From: Streptomyces flavotricini
GTDB lineage: Bacteria > Actinomycetota > Actinomycetes > Streptomycetales > Streptomycetaceae
Length of the DNA: 64,000 nucleotides
Assembly: GCF_020639365.1 (NCBI RefSeq)
Contig: NZ_JAINUL010000001.1
Span: 3,049,123 to 3,113,122, forward strand
Direction: 5' to 3'
Shown here: piece after piece, positions 37,738-46,665 of the stretch
How the letters are laid out: each line of letters begins with the position of its first letter
Numbering within the stretch: position 1 is the first letter of the stretch
Notes under the pieces: model-generated
What the model saw: only the letters and a program-made list of their open reading frames with translations
Databases searched by the model: none
Told to the model about the DNA's origin: nothing
Position numbers and translations under genes: made by a program

Positions 37738-37874
37738 CTCCGGGACCGGGCCCGGTGGGTCCGGGCCGGTCCGGGACAACCACTCGATCGGGTGTACGAG
37801 GGCCGGAACTTCGGGAAGTGCCGCGGCTGTTGATACGGGTGAGGGGCGATCGCCGACCGGAGGGGAGCAGGACG

Positions 37875-39098
37875 ATGGGATACGGACAGGGGCACGAGAG
37901 GTACGAGGGCCCGCGCACCCGGACCCGTGGAGTGCTGGCGGCATTCGCCCTGGCGGGATGCGGGGCGCTGCTCGCGGCGGGCTGCGCGCCGGCGGGCTCC
38001 CCCGCCGCCAGGCCGGGCACGTCACCACCCGGCGCGGCGCCCGCCGCGTCGGGGTCCGGGCCCGCGGGATCCCCGTCCGGGTCCCGGGAGGCCGCGCCGC
38101 CGGCCAAGGGCTCGGTGACGGTGTCGGGCGAGGTCGCCAAGGGTCTGGAGTCCCCCTGGGGCGTGGCCCCGCTGCCGGGCGGGGACCTGCTGGTCGCCTC
38201 GCGGGACAAGGGGACGATCAGCCGGGTCGCGGCGGCCACCGGCACGGTGACGCAGATCGGCGAGGTGCCGGGCGTGGCCCCGGGCGGCGAGGGCGGGCTG
38301 CTGGGGCTCGCGCTGTCGCCCTCGTACGCCTCGGACCGGATGGTGTACGCCTACTTCACGACGGAGTCCGACAACCGCATCGCCCGGATGCGGTACGACG
38401 AGCAGCGGGACCCGGGCCAGCAACTGGGCGCCCCGGACACGGTGTTCCGGGGCATCCCCAAGGGCCTGATCCACAACGGGGGCCGGATCGCCTTCGGCCC
38501 GGACAAGATGCTCTACGCGGGGACGGGCGAGACGGGCGACACGGGGCTCGCGCAGGACAGGAAGTCGCTGGGCGGCAAGATCCTGCGGATGACCCCGGAC
38601 GGGCAGCCGGTGCACGGGAATCCCGAGGCCGACTCGGTCGTCTACTCCTACGGGCACCGCAATGTGCAGGGTCTGGCCTGGGACAAGGACAAACGGCTGT
38701 GGGCGGCCGAGTTCGGGCAGAACACCTGGGACGAGCTGAACCTGATCGAGCCCGGGGCGAACTACGGCTGGCCGGAGGCCGAGGGGAAGGCCGGCAAGCC
38801 GGGTCTGCGCGATCCGGTGGCCGTGTGGAAGACGGACGAGGCCTCACCGAGCGGGATCGCCTGGGCGCAGGGCTCGGTGTGGATGGCGGGGCTGAAGGGC
38901 GAGCGGCTGTGGCGGATCCCGCTGGCCGGGGCTGATCCGGTCGCCGAGCCGGAGGCCTTCCTGACGGGGAAGTACGGCCGGCTGCGCACGGTGATCGCCC
39001 TCGGCGGGGACAGATTGCTGCTGGTCACGAGCGAGACGGACGGGCGCGGGTCGCCGGAGGCGGGCGACGACAGGATCCTGACACTGACGGTGCGGTGA
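37875..39098 (+). CDS. Glucose/sorbosone dehydrogenase-type lipoprotein
   Basis: The 407-aa protein has a lipoprotein signal (lipobox L-L-A-A-G-C at about residue 37), an Ala/Pro/Gly/Ser-rich linker of about 45 residues, and a six-bladed beta-propeller of the PQQ-type soluble aldose dehydrogenase family. Signatures are L-E-S-P-W-G-V-A near the propeller start, G-E-G-G-L-L-G-L-A-L, G-G-R-I-A-F-G-P-D and Y-G-H-R-N-V-Q-G-L-A-W. It should sit on the outer face of the membrane. The PQQ and calcium dependence of this member is not established by the sequence. AGGGGAG lies upstream of the ATG. Confidence 0.92.
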   Translation: MGYGQGHERYEGPRTRTRGVLAAFALAGCGALLAAGCAPAGSPAARPGTSPPGAAPAASGSGPAGSPSGSREAAPPAKGSVTVSGEVAKGLESPWGVAPLPGGDLLVASRDKGTISRVAAATGTVTQIGEVPGVAPGGEGGLLGLALSPSYASDRMVYAYFTTESDNRIARMRYDEQRDPGQQLGAPDTVFRGIPKGLIHNGGRIAFGPDKMLYAGTGETGDTGLAQDRKSLGGKILRMTPDGQPVHGNPEADSVVYSYGHRNVQGLAWDKDKRLWAAEFGQNTWDELNLIEPGANYGWPEAEGKAGKPGLRDPVAVWKTDEASPSGIAWAQGSVWMAGLKGERLWRIPLAGADPVAEPEAFLTGKYGRLRTVIALGGDRLLLVTSETDGRGSPEAGDDRILTLTVR

Positions 39099-39131
39099 CC
39101 GACGGGGCCCCGGCGGGGGGCGAAAGGCACG

Positions 39132-39317
39132 GTGGACGCGGTGTTCAACATGATCGAGGAGCTCTTCAACCCGGGACGCAAGCACACGGACGAGGAGAAG
39201 AAGCGGCTGGAGCTGTCCCGGACCGACGTGAACGACGGCGATCCGGGACGGGGCCCGATAGACCTGGACTCCGGCACGGTCCTCATACGCCCGGCGGAGA
39301 GGTCCCCGCGGGAGTGA
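39132..39317 (+). CDS. 61-aa small cytoplasmic protein (DUF6191-like)
   Basis: The product has a hydrophobic-acidic N-terminus (F-N-M-I-E-E-L-F-N-P-G-R-K-H-T), a charged middle and the motif N-D-G-D-P-G-R-G-P-I-D-L-D-S-G-T-V near the end, a pattern I recall from a widespread Streptomyces small protein family. The GTG at 39132 follows AAAGG. It starts 33 bases after the lipoprotein stop on the same strand. Its last 35 bases overlap the 3' end of the convergent LuxR-type gene. Confidence 0.8.
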   Translation: MDAVFNMIEELFNPGRKHTDEEKKRLELSRTDVNDGDPGRGPIDLDSGTVLIRPAERSPRE

Positions 39318-42300
39318 GGGGCGCGAACAGCCGCAGCCGGTGGGCCAGGGCGGCGGCCTCGCCGCGGCCGGCGACGCCCAGCTTGGCCAAGATGTTCGAG
39401 ACGTGCACGCTGGCCGTCTTCGGGGAGATGAACAGCTCCTCGGCGATCTGACGGTTGCTGTTGCCCGCCGCGACCAGGCGCAGGACGTCCCGTTCGCGGC
39501 TGGTCAGGCCCAGGGCCTCGACGGGGTCGGGGGCCGGTGCGGGCAGGGCCGGGGGGGTGTCGGTCCCGGTGAGCGGGAGCCGGGCGCGCTGGGCGAGCAG
39601 GGCCAGGTCCTCGCGGAGCCTGCGGGAGCCGAGCCGTTCCGCGGTGGCGTAGGCCTCTCGGAGCAGGGCCGTGACGGGCTCGCGGTCGGCGCCGGAGGCC
39701 AGCAGGGCCTCGGCGAGCCGGTGGCGGGCGCGGGCCAGCAGGTACGGACGCTCCAGCGAGCGGATGGCCCGCTCGACGCCGGCCCAGTCGGCGGCGGTGT
39801 CCCGGTCCTCGGCGCGCAGCAGCTCCGCCCGGAGGAACTCGGCGTGGGCGGCCCATACGGGCACGGGGGTGGCCAGGGTGCGGGCGGCTTCGCGGAGCAC
39901 GTCCAGGGCGGCTTCGCGGCCGGCGTCGGCGACCGGGAGTCCCCGGGCGTCCGCCTCGGCGGAGGCGGCGGCGAGCAGCAGCGGCCACGCGTAGCGGTGG
40001 TGGCCCAGCGGGAAGCCGTAGGCGACCGCGTCGGTGATCTCCGCGCGGACGTCGGCGATCCGGCCCTCGCCGGCGGCGATGCCGACGGCGAGGCGGTAGA
40101 GCGGTATGCGGTGCTGGGGCTGGCTGTCGTGGGTGCCGAAGTGGGCGTGGGCGGCGTTGAGCCGGCCGGTCGCCTCGGTCAGTTCGCCGCGCGCCAGGGC
40201 CAGGTAGGACAGCCGGGCGGAGGCGGAGCCGCGCGGGGCGGCGCTCTGGCCGACGCTGAGACCGCGCTGGGCGGCTTCGGCGGCCTCGTCCCAGCGGCCG
40301 AGGCTGTACAGGCTCTCCGCCATGTTCCCGCTGAGCCAGGCCTCGGTGTCCAGCAGCCGTGACTTCTTGACGAGTTCGACCCCTTGTTCGGCCAGTTCCA
40401 CGGCTTCGCGGGACCGGCCCATGCTTTCCAGCTGAGAGGTGAGGTTGATATGTGCGCGTCCCGCCAGCATGACGAGCCCGAGTTCGGCGGCCCGCTCCCG
40501 GACCACGAGCATCTCGGCGAGTCCGCGCTCGAGGTCGCCGGAGTCGGTGAGCAGCGAGCCCACCGTGATCCGGGCGTTGAGCTCGATCTCCTCCGCCCCG
40601 AGCATGCGGGCGTAGGCCGCGGCGCGTTCCGCGGCTTCCAGGTTGCCGGGGCCGGGGTTGTGGAGCATGCCCCAGCCCGCGGCCCGGACCAGGACCTCGG
40701 CGTGCACCTGGGACGGGGGCAGCCCCTTGACGAGCTCCTGGGCCTTGGCGAGTTCCTCCCAGCCGTCGCCGCGGGCGAGGCTGGAGACGAGCCGGGAGCG
40801 CTCGGTCCAGAACCAGGCGGCGCGCAGCGGGTCCTGCTCTTCCTCCAGCAGCCGCAGCGCCGTCTTGGTGAGCTTGAGGGCGCGTTCGCGTTCACCGCCG
40901 AAGCGGGCGGCGACGGTGGCCTCGGCCAGCAGGTCGAGCCGCTTCAGCGGGGTGGTGGCCGGATCGCAGCCGCACGGAGGGTACACATCGGTGTAGTCCA
41001 CCGGGCGCAGCGCCTCGCGAACCTCCTCCGGCGCGCTCTCCCACAGGTCCAGCGCCCTCTCCAGCAGGTTCAGCTGCTCGGAGTAGGCGTGCCGGCGGCG
41101 GGCGGCGACCGAGGCGGCGAGGACGGCCGGCAGCGCCTTGGCCGCGTCGTTGGCGCAGTACCAGTAGCTGGCCAGCCGGATGACCCGCTCCTCGGCCCGG
41201 ATCAGCCAGTCGTCGGCTTCCATCGCCTCGGCGTAGCGGCGGTTGACGCGGGCGCGCTCGCCGGGCAGCAGGTCGTCGCTGACGGCCTCGCGGACCAGCG
41301 AGTGGCGGAAGCGGTAGCCGTCCCCGTCGGGGGTGGCGAGGAGGATGTTGGCGCCGACGGCGGCCCGCAGGGCCTCGATCAGCTCGTCCTCGGACAGTCC
41401 GGCGACGGCGCGCAGGAGCGGGTACTCCACGGTGGAGCCGCCCTCGGCGACCATGCGCACCACCCGCTGGGAGGCCTCCGGCAGCACCTCGACGCGGACG
41501 AGCAGCAGATCGCGCAGGGACTCGGTGAGTCCCGCCCGGCAGCCGCTCCGCTGGCAGGCGGCGAGTTCCTCGACGAAGAACGCGTTGCCGTCGGAGCGGT
41601 CGAAGACGGAGTCGACGAAGGCCTCGTCGGGCTGCGAGGCGAGGATGCCGGCGAGCTGGCGGCGCACCTCGGCCCGGTTGAAGCGGGGCAGCTCGATGCG
41701 CTGGACGGTACGGAGCCGGTCGAGTTCGGCGAGCAGCGGGCGCAGCGGGTGGCGGCGGTGGACGTCGTCGGCCCGGTAGGTGGCCACGACGACGAGCCGG
41801 CCGCTCGCGAGGGTGCGGAACAGGTAGGAGAGCAGGTGACGGGTGGAGGTGTCCGCCCAGTGCAGGTCCTCCAGGACGAGGACGACGGTGCGGTCGGCGG
41901 CGAGCCGTTCCAGCATCCGGGCCGTCAGTTCGAAGAGCCGGGCGGTGCTCTCCTCGTCGTGCGGTCCGCGGGGGGTGTCGCCGAGTTCGGGAAGGATCCG
42001 GGCGAGTTCGTCCTCCTGGCCCGCGGCCGCGGCCGCCAACTCCCCCGGGAGCTGGCGGTGCAGGGTGCGCAGGGCCGTCGAGAACGGGGCGAAGGGAAGG
42101 CCCTCCGCCCCGATCTCCACACAACCTCCGACGGCCACCACCGCGCCGCGGCGGGCCGACTCGCAGAGGAACTCCTCGGTGAGGCGGGTCTTTCCGACCC
42201 CGGCCTCGCCGCCGACGAGCATCGCCTGTGGCTCCCCGCCCGCCGCGCGGGCCAATGCGTCGGTGAGTACGGCCAGTTCGTCGGCTCGGCCGACGAACAC

Positions 42301-42387
42301 CGGGCTGACAGATCTGGTCTCCACGTCGCCGAGCATCGCACAGGAGTCCTGGACCGCGGCACTGGTCGGGGGTGCGCTTCTCATCAC
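39283..42387 (-). CDS. LAL-family LuxR transcriptional regulator with AAA ATPase
   Basis: This very large regulator (up to 1034 aa) has an N-terminal AAA module with Walker A G-G-E-A-G-V-G-K-T (59-67) and a Walker-B-like V-L-V-L-E-D-L-H-W, a long helical TPR-like middle (about 450-930), and a C-terminal LuxR helix-turn-helix (L-T-S-R-E-R-D-V-L-R-L-V-A-A-G, then N-R-Q-I-A-E-E-L-F-I-S). LAL proteins are often activators of secondary metabolism or sugar use. ATG 42387 has no Shine-Dalgarno; ATG 42336 (AGGA upstream) is an equally good start. No biosynthetic cluster is adjacent, so the target is unknown. Confidence 0.93.
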   Translation of the reverse strand: MMRSAPPTSAAVQDSCAMLGDVETRSVSPVFVGRADELAVLTDALARAAGGEPQAMLVGGEAGVGKTRLTEEFLCESARRGAVVAVGGCVEIGAEGLPFAPFSTALRTLHRQLPGELAAAAAGQEDELARILPELGDTPRGPHDEESTARLFELTARMLERLAADRTVVLVLEDLHWADTSTRHLLSYLFRTLASGRLVVVATYRADDVHRRHPLRPLLAELDRLRTVQRIELPRFNRAEVRRQLAGILASQPDEAFVDSVFDRSDGNAFFVEELAACQRSGCRAGLTESLRDLLLVRVEVLPEASQRVVRMVAEGGSTVEYPLLRAVAGLSEDELIEALRAAVGANILLATPDGDGYRFRHSLVREAVSDDLLPGERARVNRRYAEAMEADDWLIRAEERVIRLASYWYCANDAAKALPAVLAASVAARRRHAYSEQLNLLERALDLWESAPEEVREALRPVDYTDVYPPCGCDPATTPLKRLDLLAEATVAARFGGERERALKLTKTALRLLEEEQDPLRAAWFWTERSRLVSSLARGDGWEELAKAQELVKGLPPSQVHAEVLVRAAGWGMLHNPGPGNLEAAERAAAYARMLGAEEIELNARITVGSLLTDSGDLERGLAEMLVVRERAAELGLVMLAGRAHINLTSQLESMGRSREAVELAEQGVELVKKSRLLDTEAWLSGNMAESLYSLGRWDEAAEAAQRGLSVGQSAAPRGSASARLSYLALARGELTEATGRLNAAHAHFGTHDSQPQHRIPLYRLAVGIAAGEGRIADVRAEITDAVAYGFPLGHHRYAWPLLLAAASAEADARGLPVADAGREAALDVLREAARTLATPVPVWAAHAEFLRAELLRAEDRDTAADWAGVERAIRSLERPYLLARARHRLAEALLASGADREPVTALLREAYATAERLGSRRLREDLALLAQRARLPLTGTDTPPALPAPAPDPVEALGLTSRERDVLRLVAAGNSNRQIAEELFISPKTASVHVSNILAKLGVAGRGEAAALAHRLRLFAPLTPAGTSPPGV

Positions 42388-42416
42388 GTGTCAGTCCACG
42401 TGGTCCGCGGCGCGGG

Positions 42417-42584
42417 TCACGCGGCGCGCGTGAAGCGGCTGCGCTGGCTTCTCACCTGCCGTTCGGGTTCCTGGCTGCGCGAGGAGGCGCGGCGCGCCTC
42501 CTTGGCCTCCCGGACGAGGCGGTACCGGGCGGCCTGGCGGATGAGGTCGGCGTGGCGGGTGTTGGCGATCTCGTACTCGAACAT
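42417..42584 (-). CDS. 55-aa small charged protein upstream of the LAL regulator
   Basis: The frame begins MFEYEIANTRHADLI and continues with a basic helix of the kind R-Q-A-A-R-Y-R-L-V-R-E-A-K-E-A-R-R, ending in a Ser/Arg/Gln-rich tail. A clear GAGGAG site lies 6 bases before the ATG. This short protein is of a type common in Streptomyces and has no known role. It ends 29 bases before the LAL regulator start on the same strand, so both may share a transcript. Confidence 0.85.
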   Translation of the reverse strand: MFEYEIANTRHADLIRQAARYRLVREAKEARRASSRSQEPERQVRSQRSRFTRAA

Positions 42585-42794
42585 CTCGTACTCCTCGGTT
42601 CGCGTTTCTCGGCACCTCGTTCGGTGTGATCCAAGATTCGCGTCCCAGGGGGTGCCGGCACATCGGGCGCATGCCGCATCTGTACGGGACGGGGGTCCTT
42701 AGGCCGCGGCCGAGGAACCCCGGGTCGGACCGGGTGTGCCTAGGAGGGGGTCCTAGGCACGTGGGTGGAGGTCCTCAGTACGTGGGTGGAGGGC

Positions 42795-43382
42795 CTAGGC
42801 GGCGGCCTTCGGAAGGGGGGCCAGGATGTCGAAGTACATGAGGCCGAAGAGCAGTACGCCCAGGGCGCCGAGGGCGACGGCGGCCCAGGAGACGGCGCGG
42901 ACCCAGGTGGGGAGGGTGCGGCCGGGGGCGCCGAAGGCGGGGCGGGCCAGCACGAAGACGGCGAGCAACAGGGCGAGGGTGGACAGCACGCCGTTGACGA
43001 GGGCGGTCATGTGCCAGGCGTCGCCGTACAGGGCCTCGATCTTCGCCTCGGTGGTGGCGGCGTTGACCGACTCGATCTGGCCCACGAGGGTCTGGCGCTC
43101 GGCTATGACGCGCGAGACCCAGCTTCCGCTGAGGGCGACGAGTCCGAGCCCGGCCGCGACGACGGCGGAGGCCGCGGCGCCGACACCCTCGGACCGCTGC
43201 TCCGTCTCCTCGAGCTCGTCGTGGAGCTCGTCCTCGAGGTCCGCGTCGGCGAGGTCGGCCTCGGGGGCGTCGGCGGCCTCGGCGGCGGGGGCGTCCTTGA
43301 GGTCGGCCGTGGCCTCGGTGGCCTGGGGCTCGGCGGTGTCCGCCTCGGGAGCGGTCGGGGCGGCGGTCTTCGTGGTGTCCAT
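42795..43382 (-). CDS. Membrane protein with acidic N-terminal domain
   Basis: The 195-aa protein begins with a low-complexity Ala/Asp/Glu/Pro-rich cytoplasmic segment of about 75 residues, strongly acidic (D-L-A-D-A-D-L-E-D-E-L-H-D-E-L-E-E-T), then has three hydrophobic segments (about 78-100, 125-147 and 163-185). The ATG at 43382 begins the recognisable protein. I do not recognise a family. It stands alone on the minus strand. Confidence 0.82.
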   Translation of the reverse strand: MDTTKTAAPTAPEADTAEPQATEATADLKDAPAAEAADAPEADLADADLEDELHDELEETEQRSEGVGAAASAVVAAGLGLVALSGSWVSRVIAERQTLVGQIESVNAATTEAKIEALYGDAWHMTALVNGVLSTLALLLAVFVLARPAFGAPGRTLPTWVRAVSWAAVALGALGVLLFGLMYFDILAPLPKAAA

Positions 43383-43450
43383 GCGGGGCACCGTAGGCGG
43401 CTTGTCTGAGAGGTTTCTGAGAAGGGCCCGGCGCCGCCGGGGCGGGTCGG

Positions 43451-43476
43451 CCGCGGGCCCCGGACCGGGGCCGCGG
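43451..43476. terminator. GC-rich hairpin after the decayed GNAT gene
   Basis: CCGCGGGCCCCGG and CCGGGGCCGCGG pair around a single base with one bulge. It lies just past the pseudogene's stop and could end transcripts coming from the MMPL gene. Confidence 0.55.
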
Positions 43477-43485
43477 CGGCCGGTG

Positions 43486-43695
43486 TCAGACGGTGGGGGC
43501 CGGCGGCCACTCGTGGGCGAGGTCCGGCCGGACCGCGGTGCGGGTGGCTCTCGCGCAGGACGCCCTCGCGGGTCATGCCGAGGCGCTCCGCGACGGCGAG
43601 GGGCTTCCGTCGGGGGCGGACGCGTGCCACTCGGCGCGGTGCGTGCCGCGCGCCGGAAACAGCCGGGCGTCGTCGGCGAGGTCGATCGGGAACAT
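43486..43695 (-). pseudogene. Remnant of a RimJ/RimL-type GNAT acetyltransferase
   Basis: The minus strand starts MFPIDLADDARLFP, a typical start of RimJ-like acetyltransferases. About 30 codons later, in another frame, it reads L-A-V-A-E-R-L-G-M-T-R-E-G-V-L-R-E-S, the conserved acetyl-CoA-binding end of that family. After a further shift it ends D-L-A-H-E-W-P-P-A with a TGA stop. About 100-120 codons in the middle are missing and at least two frameshifts are present. It lies 40 bases after the MMPL stop. Confidence 0.75.
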
Positions 43696-43734
43696 GCGCG
43701 TTCTTTCTTCGGTCCCGTACGGCGGGTTGCCGGA

Positions 43735-45984
43735 TCACCGGGATGCCGTGGCGGGCTCGGCGCCGTCCTCCCTCGCGGTGGGGGCCTCGGCGGGCCGCTG
43801 CGCGGGCAGTGTCGCACGCGGGCGGCATTCCGGGGGCTCGATGCTGATCTTGGGCAGGCGGCGGTCCAGCCAGGCGGGGAGCCACCAGTTGGCGCCGCCG
43901 AGCAGGTGCATCAGGGCCGGGACCAGCAGGGTCCGCAGGACGAAGGCGTCGAGCGCGACGGCCGCGGCGAGCGCGATGCCGAACATCGCGATGATCCGGT
44001 CGCCGCTGAGCACGAAGGCCAGGAAGACGGAGATCATGATGACCGCCGCCGAGTTGATCACCCGGCTCGTCTCGGCGAGGCCGACGCGGACGGCCCGCCG
44101 GTTGTCGCCGGTCTCCAGCCACTCCTCGTACATCCGGCTGACCAGGAACACCTGGTAGTCCATGGACAGCCCGAAGAGGACCGACACCATGATCACCGGC
44201 AGGAAGGGCTCGATCGGCCCGGCCCTGCCCAGACCCAGCAGCTCACTGCCCCAGCCCCACTGGAAGATCGCGATGACGACGCCGAAGGAGGAGGCGACGG
44301 CCGCGACGTTCATGGCGGCCGCCTTGAGCGGGATGCCGAGGGAGCGGAAGGCCAGCAGCAGCAGGACGCAGCCGAGGGCGATCACCACGCCGACGAACAG
44401 CGGCAGTTTCCCGACGATCACGTCGGCGAAGTCGTCGTAGCCCGCGGTCACGCCGCCGACGTGGACGGTCATCGAGTTGCCGTGCCCGGCGGCCGGGATG
44501 ACGTGCTCGCGCAGCGTCGTGACGAGCTCGCTCGTGGCACGGGACTGCGGGGCGGAGTCCGGGATGACGGTCAGGACGGCGGTGTCCCCGCTCCGGTTGA
44601 AGACGACCGGGCCGGTGGCCGCGACGCCGTCGGTCCTGCGGAGCGCCTCGGCCAGCTGCCCGACGGCGAGCCGGTCCCCGGCGCCGTCGAGTCGGGAGAC
44701 GACCGTGAGCGGGCCGTTGACTCCGGGCCCGAACCCGTCGGCGAGCAGGTCGTAGGCCTGCCGGGTGGTGGAGCCCGCCGGGTTGTTGCCCTGGTCGGAG
44801 GTGCCCAGGTGGAGCGCGAAGGTGGGCAGCGCCAGGACCGCCATGACCAGCGCGGCGACGCTGCCGAGCAGCTTGGGGTGGCGCTCCACGAAGGCCGACC
44901 AGCGGGCGGCGAGCCCGGTGGGCGTCTCGGGTCGCGGGCCCTCGGCGGCGAGCCTGCGGCGCTCGCGCCGCGAGAGGGCGCGCGTCCCGATGTACGAGAG
45001 GAGGGCGGGGAGCAGGGTGACCGAGGCGGCGACGGTCAGCACCACCGTGAGGGAGGCGGCGATCGCGACGCCGTTGAGGAAGTTCAGCCGCAGCACCAGC
45101 ATGCCGAGCAGCGCGATGCAGACGGTGGCTCCGGCGAAGACGACGGCCCGGCCTGTGGTGGCGACGGCCCGCTCGGCGGCCTCCTCGACCGGCAGGCCCC
45201 GCATGAGGCCCTTGCGGTGTCGGGTCACGATGAACAGCGCGTAGTCGATGCCCACGCCGAGCCCGACGAGGGTGCCGAGCATCGGGGCGAAGTCGGCGAC
45301 GGGCATGGCGTGCCCGAGCAGGGTGATGCCGGAATACGCGGTGCCCACGCCGACCAGGGCGGTCGCGATGGGCAGCAGGCTCGCGGCGAGCGAGCCGAAG
45401 GCGAGGAAGAGGACGACGGCCGCGACGGCCACGCCGATGACCTCGGCGAGGTGGGCGGTGGGCGCCTCGGTCAGGGCGACGGCCTGGCCGCCGAGCTCCA
45501 CCTGGAGTCCGCCCGCCTCGGTGGTGGGGTTCTTCGCGGCGGCGACGACGGCCTTGGCCTGCGCCTTGGGCACGGAGTCGGCCGGCCGGTCGAAGGTCAC
45601 CACGGCATAGGCGGTCCGCCCGTCCGGGCTGATCTGCGCGGCGCTCTCGGGGCCGGCGCCGTACGGGCCGGCGACCGAACCGACGCCGGGGAGCCCGGCG
45701 ATGGTGTCGAGGGCCTTGGCCATGCGCTGCTCGACGGCGGGAGTACGGACGTTCTGATGCTCCGGGGCCCTCCACACGACCGTGTCGGTGTCGCCGCCCT
45801 GGCCGTGGAAGCCCGCGCGCAGGAGGGCGTGGGCGCGGCTGGACTCGGTGCCGGGGACCTCGTAGTCGTTGGAGAACGCCGATCCGGCGGATCCGGCGGC
45901 CACCGTCGCGCCGCCGAGGGCGAGCAGCCAGAGGAGGACGGTCACCAGGCGGTGCCGCAGGCACCAGCGTGCGATCACTGCCAA
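43735..45984 (-). CDS. MMPL family transporter
   Basis: The 749-aa protein is an RND-superfamily exporter of the MMPL type, with 12 membrane segments in two halves (one plus five, twice) and two large extracytoplasmic loops (about 35-160 and 390-510). The G-I-D-Y-A-L-F and S-M-D-Y-Q-V-F-L motifs in the fourth helix of each half carry the Asp-Tyr pairs of the proton path. Its substrate may be a lipid or hydrophobic metabolite. The TTG at 45984 has AGGGAG eight bases upstream; GTG at 45978 is the alternative. Confidence 0.93.
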   Translation of the reverse strand: MAVIARWCLRHRLVTVLLWLLALGGATVAAGSAGSAFSNDYEVPGTESSRAHALLRAGFHGQGGDTDTVVWRAPEHQNVRTPAVEQRMAKALDTIAGLPGVGSVAGPYGAGPESAAQISPDGRTAYAVVTFDRPADSVPKAQAKAVVAAAKNPTTEAGGLQVELGGQAVALTEAPTAHLAEVIGVAVAAVVLFLAFGSLAASLLPIATALVGVGTAYSGITLLGHAMPVADFAPMLGTLVGLGVGIDYALFIVTRHRKGLMRGLPVEEAAERAVATTGRAVVFAGATVCIALLGMLVLRLNFLNGVAIAASLTVVLTVAASVTLLPALLSYIGTRALSRRERRRLAAEGPRPETPTGLAARWSAFVERHPKLLGSVAALVMAVLALPTFALHLGTSDQGNNPAGSTTRQAYDLLADGFGPGVNGPLTVVSRLDGAGDRLAVGQLAEALRRTDGVAATGPVVFNRSGDTAVLTVIPDSAPQSRATSELVTTLREHVIPAAGHGNSMTVHVGGVTAGYDDFADVIVGKLPLFVGVVIALGCVLLLLAFRSLGIPLKAAAMNVAAVASSFGVVIAIFQWGWGSELLGLGRAGPIEPFLPVIMVSVLFGLSMDYQVFLVSRMYEEWLETGDNRRAVRVGLAETSRVINSAAVIMISVFLAFVLSGDRIIAMFGIALAAAVALDAFVLRTLLVPALMHLLGGANWWLPAWLDRRLPKISIEPPECRPRATLPAQRPAEAPTAREDGAEPATASR

Positions 45985-46209
45985 CGGACGTGCTCCCTGG
46001 TGGTTCGGATCTTTACCGGGGCTGCCCGACGCAAAGACGCTGGAACTCGTGAAGGCCCGGCCGACGGCCCGGGGATCGCCCGGGGTCAGACCGGATATCG
46101 GCCGGATACCGGCCAAGATGGACTACACCGCCACGATCCCAGCGTTTGGTGATCGTTGGCCGCTTTCGTGTGCATCGTCACAGGGGCCCGCGACGGTACG
46201 GCGCCAAGG

Positions 46210-46611
46210 TCATCCGCCGGACGGGCCGTTCGACGGGCCGGACGGGCCGTCCGCCCGGTAGCCCGGGACGGAGGGCCACCTGACGGTGAGCACCACCGCG
46301 TCCTCCTCGGCGTACCAGGAGTGGTCGACGCCGCGGCCCCAGACCACGTAGTCGCCCTGCTCCGCGAGGACGACGGTCCGGCCCGGGAACTCCAGCCGGA
46401 AGCGGCCGCTGATCAGCACCTGGAGCGCGGTGCGCTCCTCACCCCGCACCCACCGGGCCCGCTCCTCGCCCTTCGGGTGGACGCCCCACTTGATCTCCAC
46501 GTCCTCGCTGTGGCGCGGATCGGCGGGGTCCTTGAAGTGGCCGAGCAGCCAGCCGCGGTCGGCGGCGGCGTCCGGGGTGGCTTTGCCGGTGTAGATGGAG
46601 TCGTCGTTCAC
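46210..46611 (-). CDS. Small cupin-domain protein
   Basis: The 133-aa protein is a single cupin barrel: K-W-G-V-H-P-K-G-E-E-R strand, L-Q-V-L-I-S-G-R-F-R-L-E-F-P-G, and G-D-Y-V-V-W-G-R-G-V-D-H-S-W-Y with a histidine that could bind metal. The first cupin motif has only one His, so metal binding is uncertain. The C-terminal tail is a G/P/S repeat. It is divergent from the GNAT gene at 46666. The function is unknown. Confidence 0.85.
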   Translation of the reverse strand: MNDDSIYTGKATPDAAADRGWLLGHFKDPADPRHSEDVEIKWGVHPKGEERARWVRGEERTALQVLISGRFRLEFPGRTVVLAEQGDYVVWGRGVDHSWYAEEDAVVLTVRWPSVPGYRADGPSGPSNGPSGG

Positions 46612-46665
46612 GGGGTGAGGCTAATGCAGTTGTGCGGGCGTGCGGACGGCTGGTGAGCTGGGCCG

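Noticed and set aside
43735..46116. ATG start at 46116 for the MMPL gene
   Set aside because: It has no ribosome site and adds 44 residues without conserved content; TTG 45984 follows AGGGAG.
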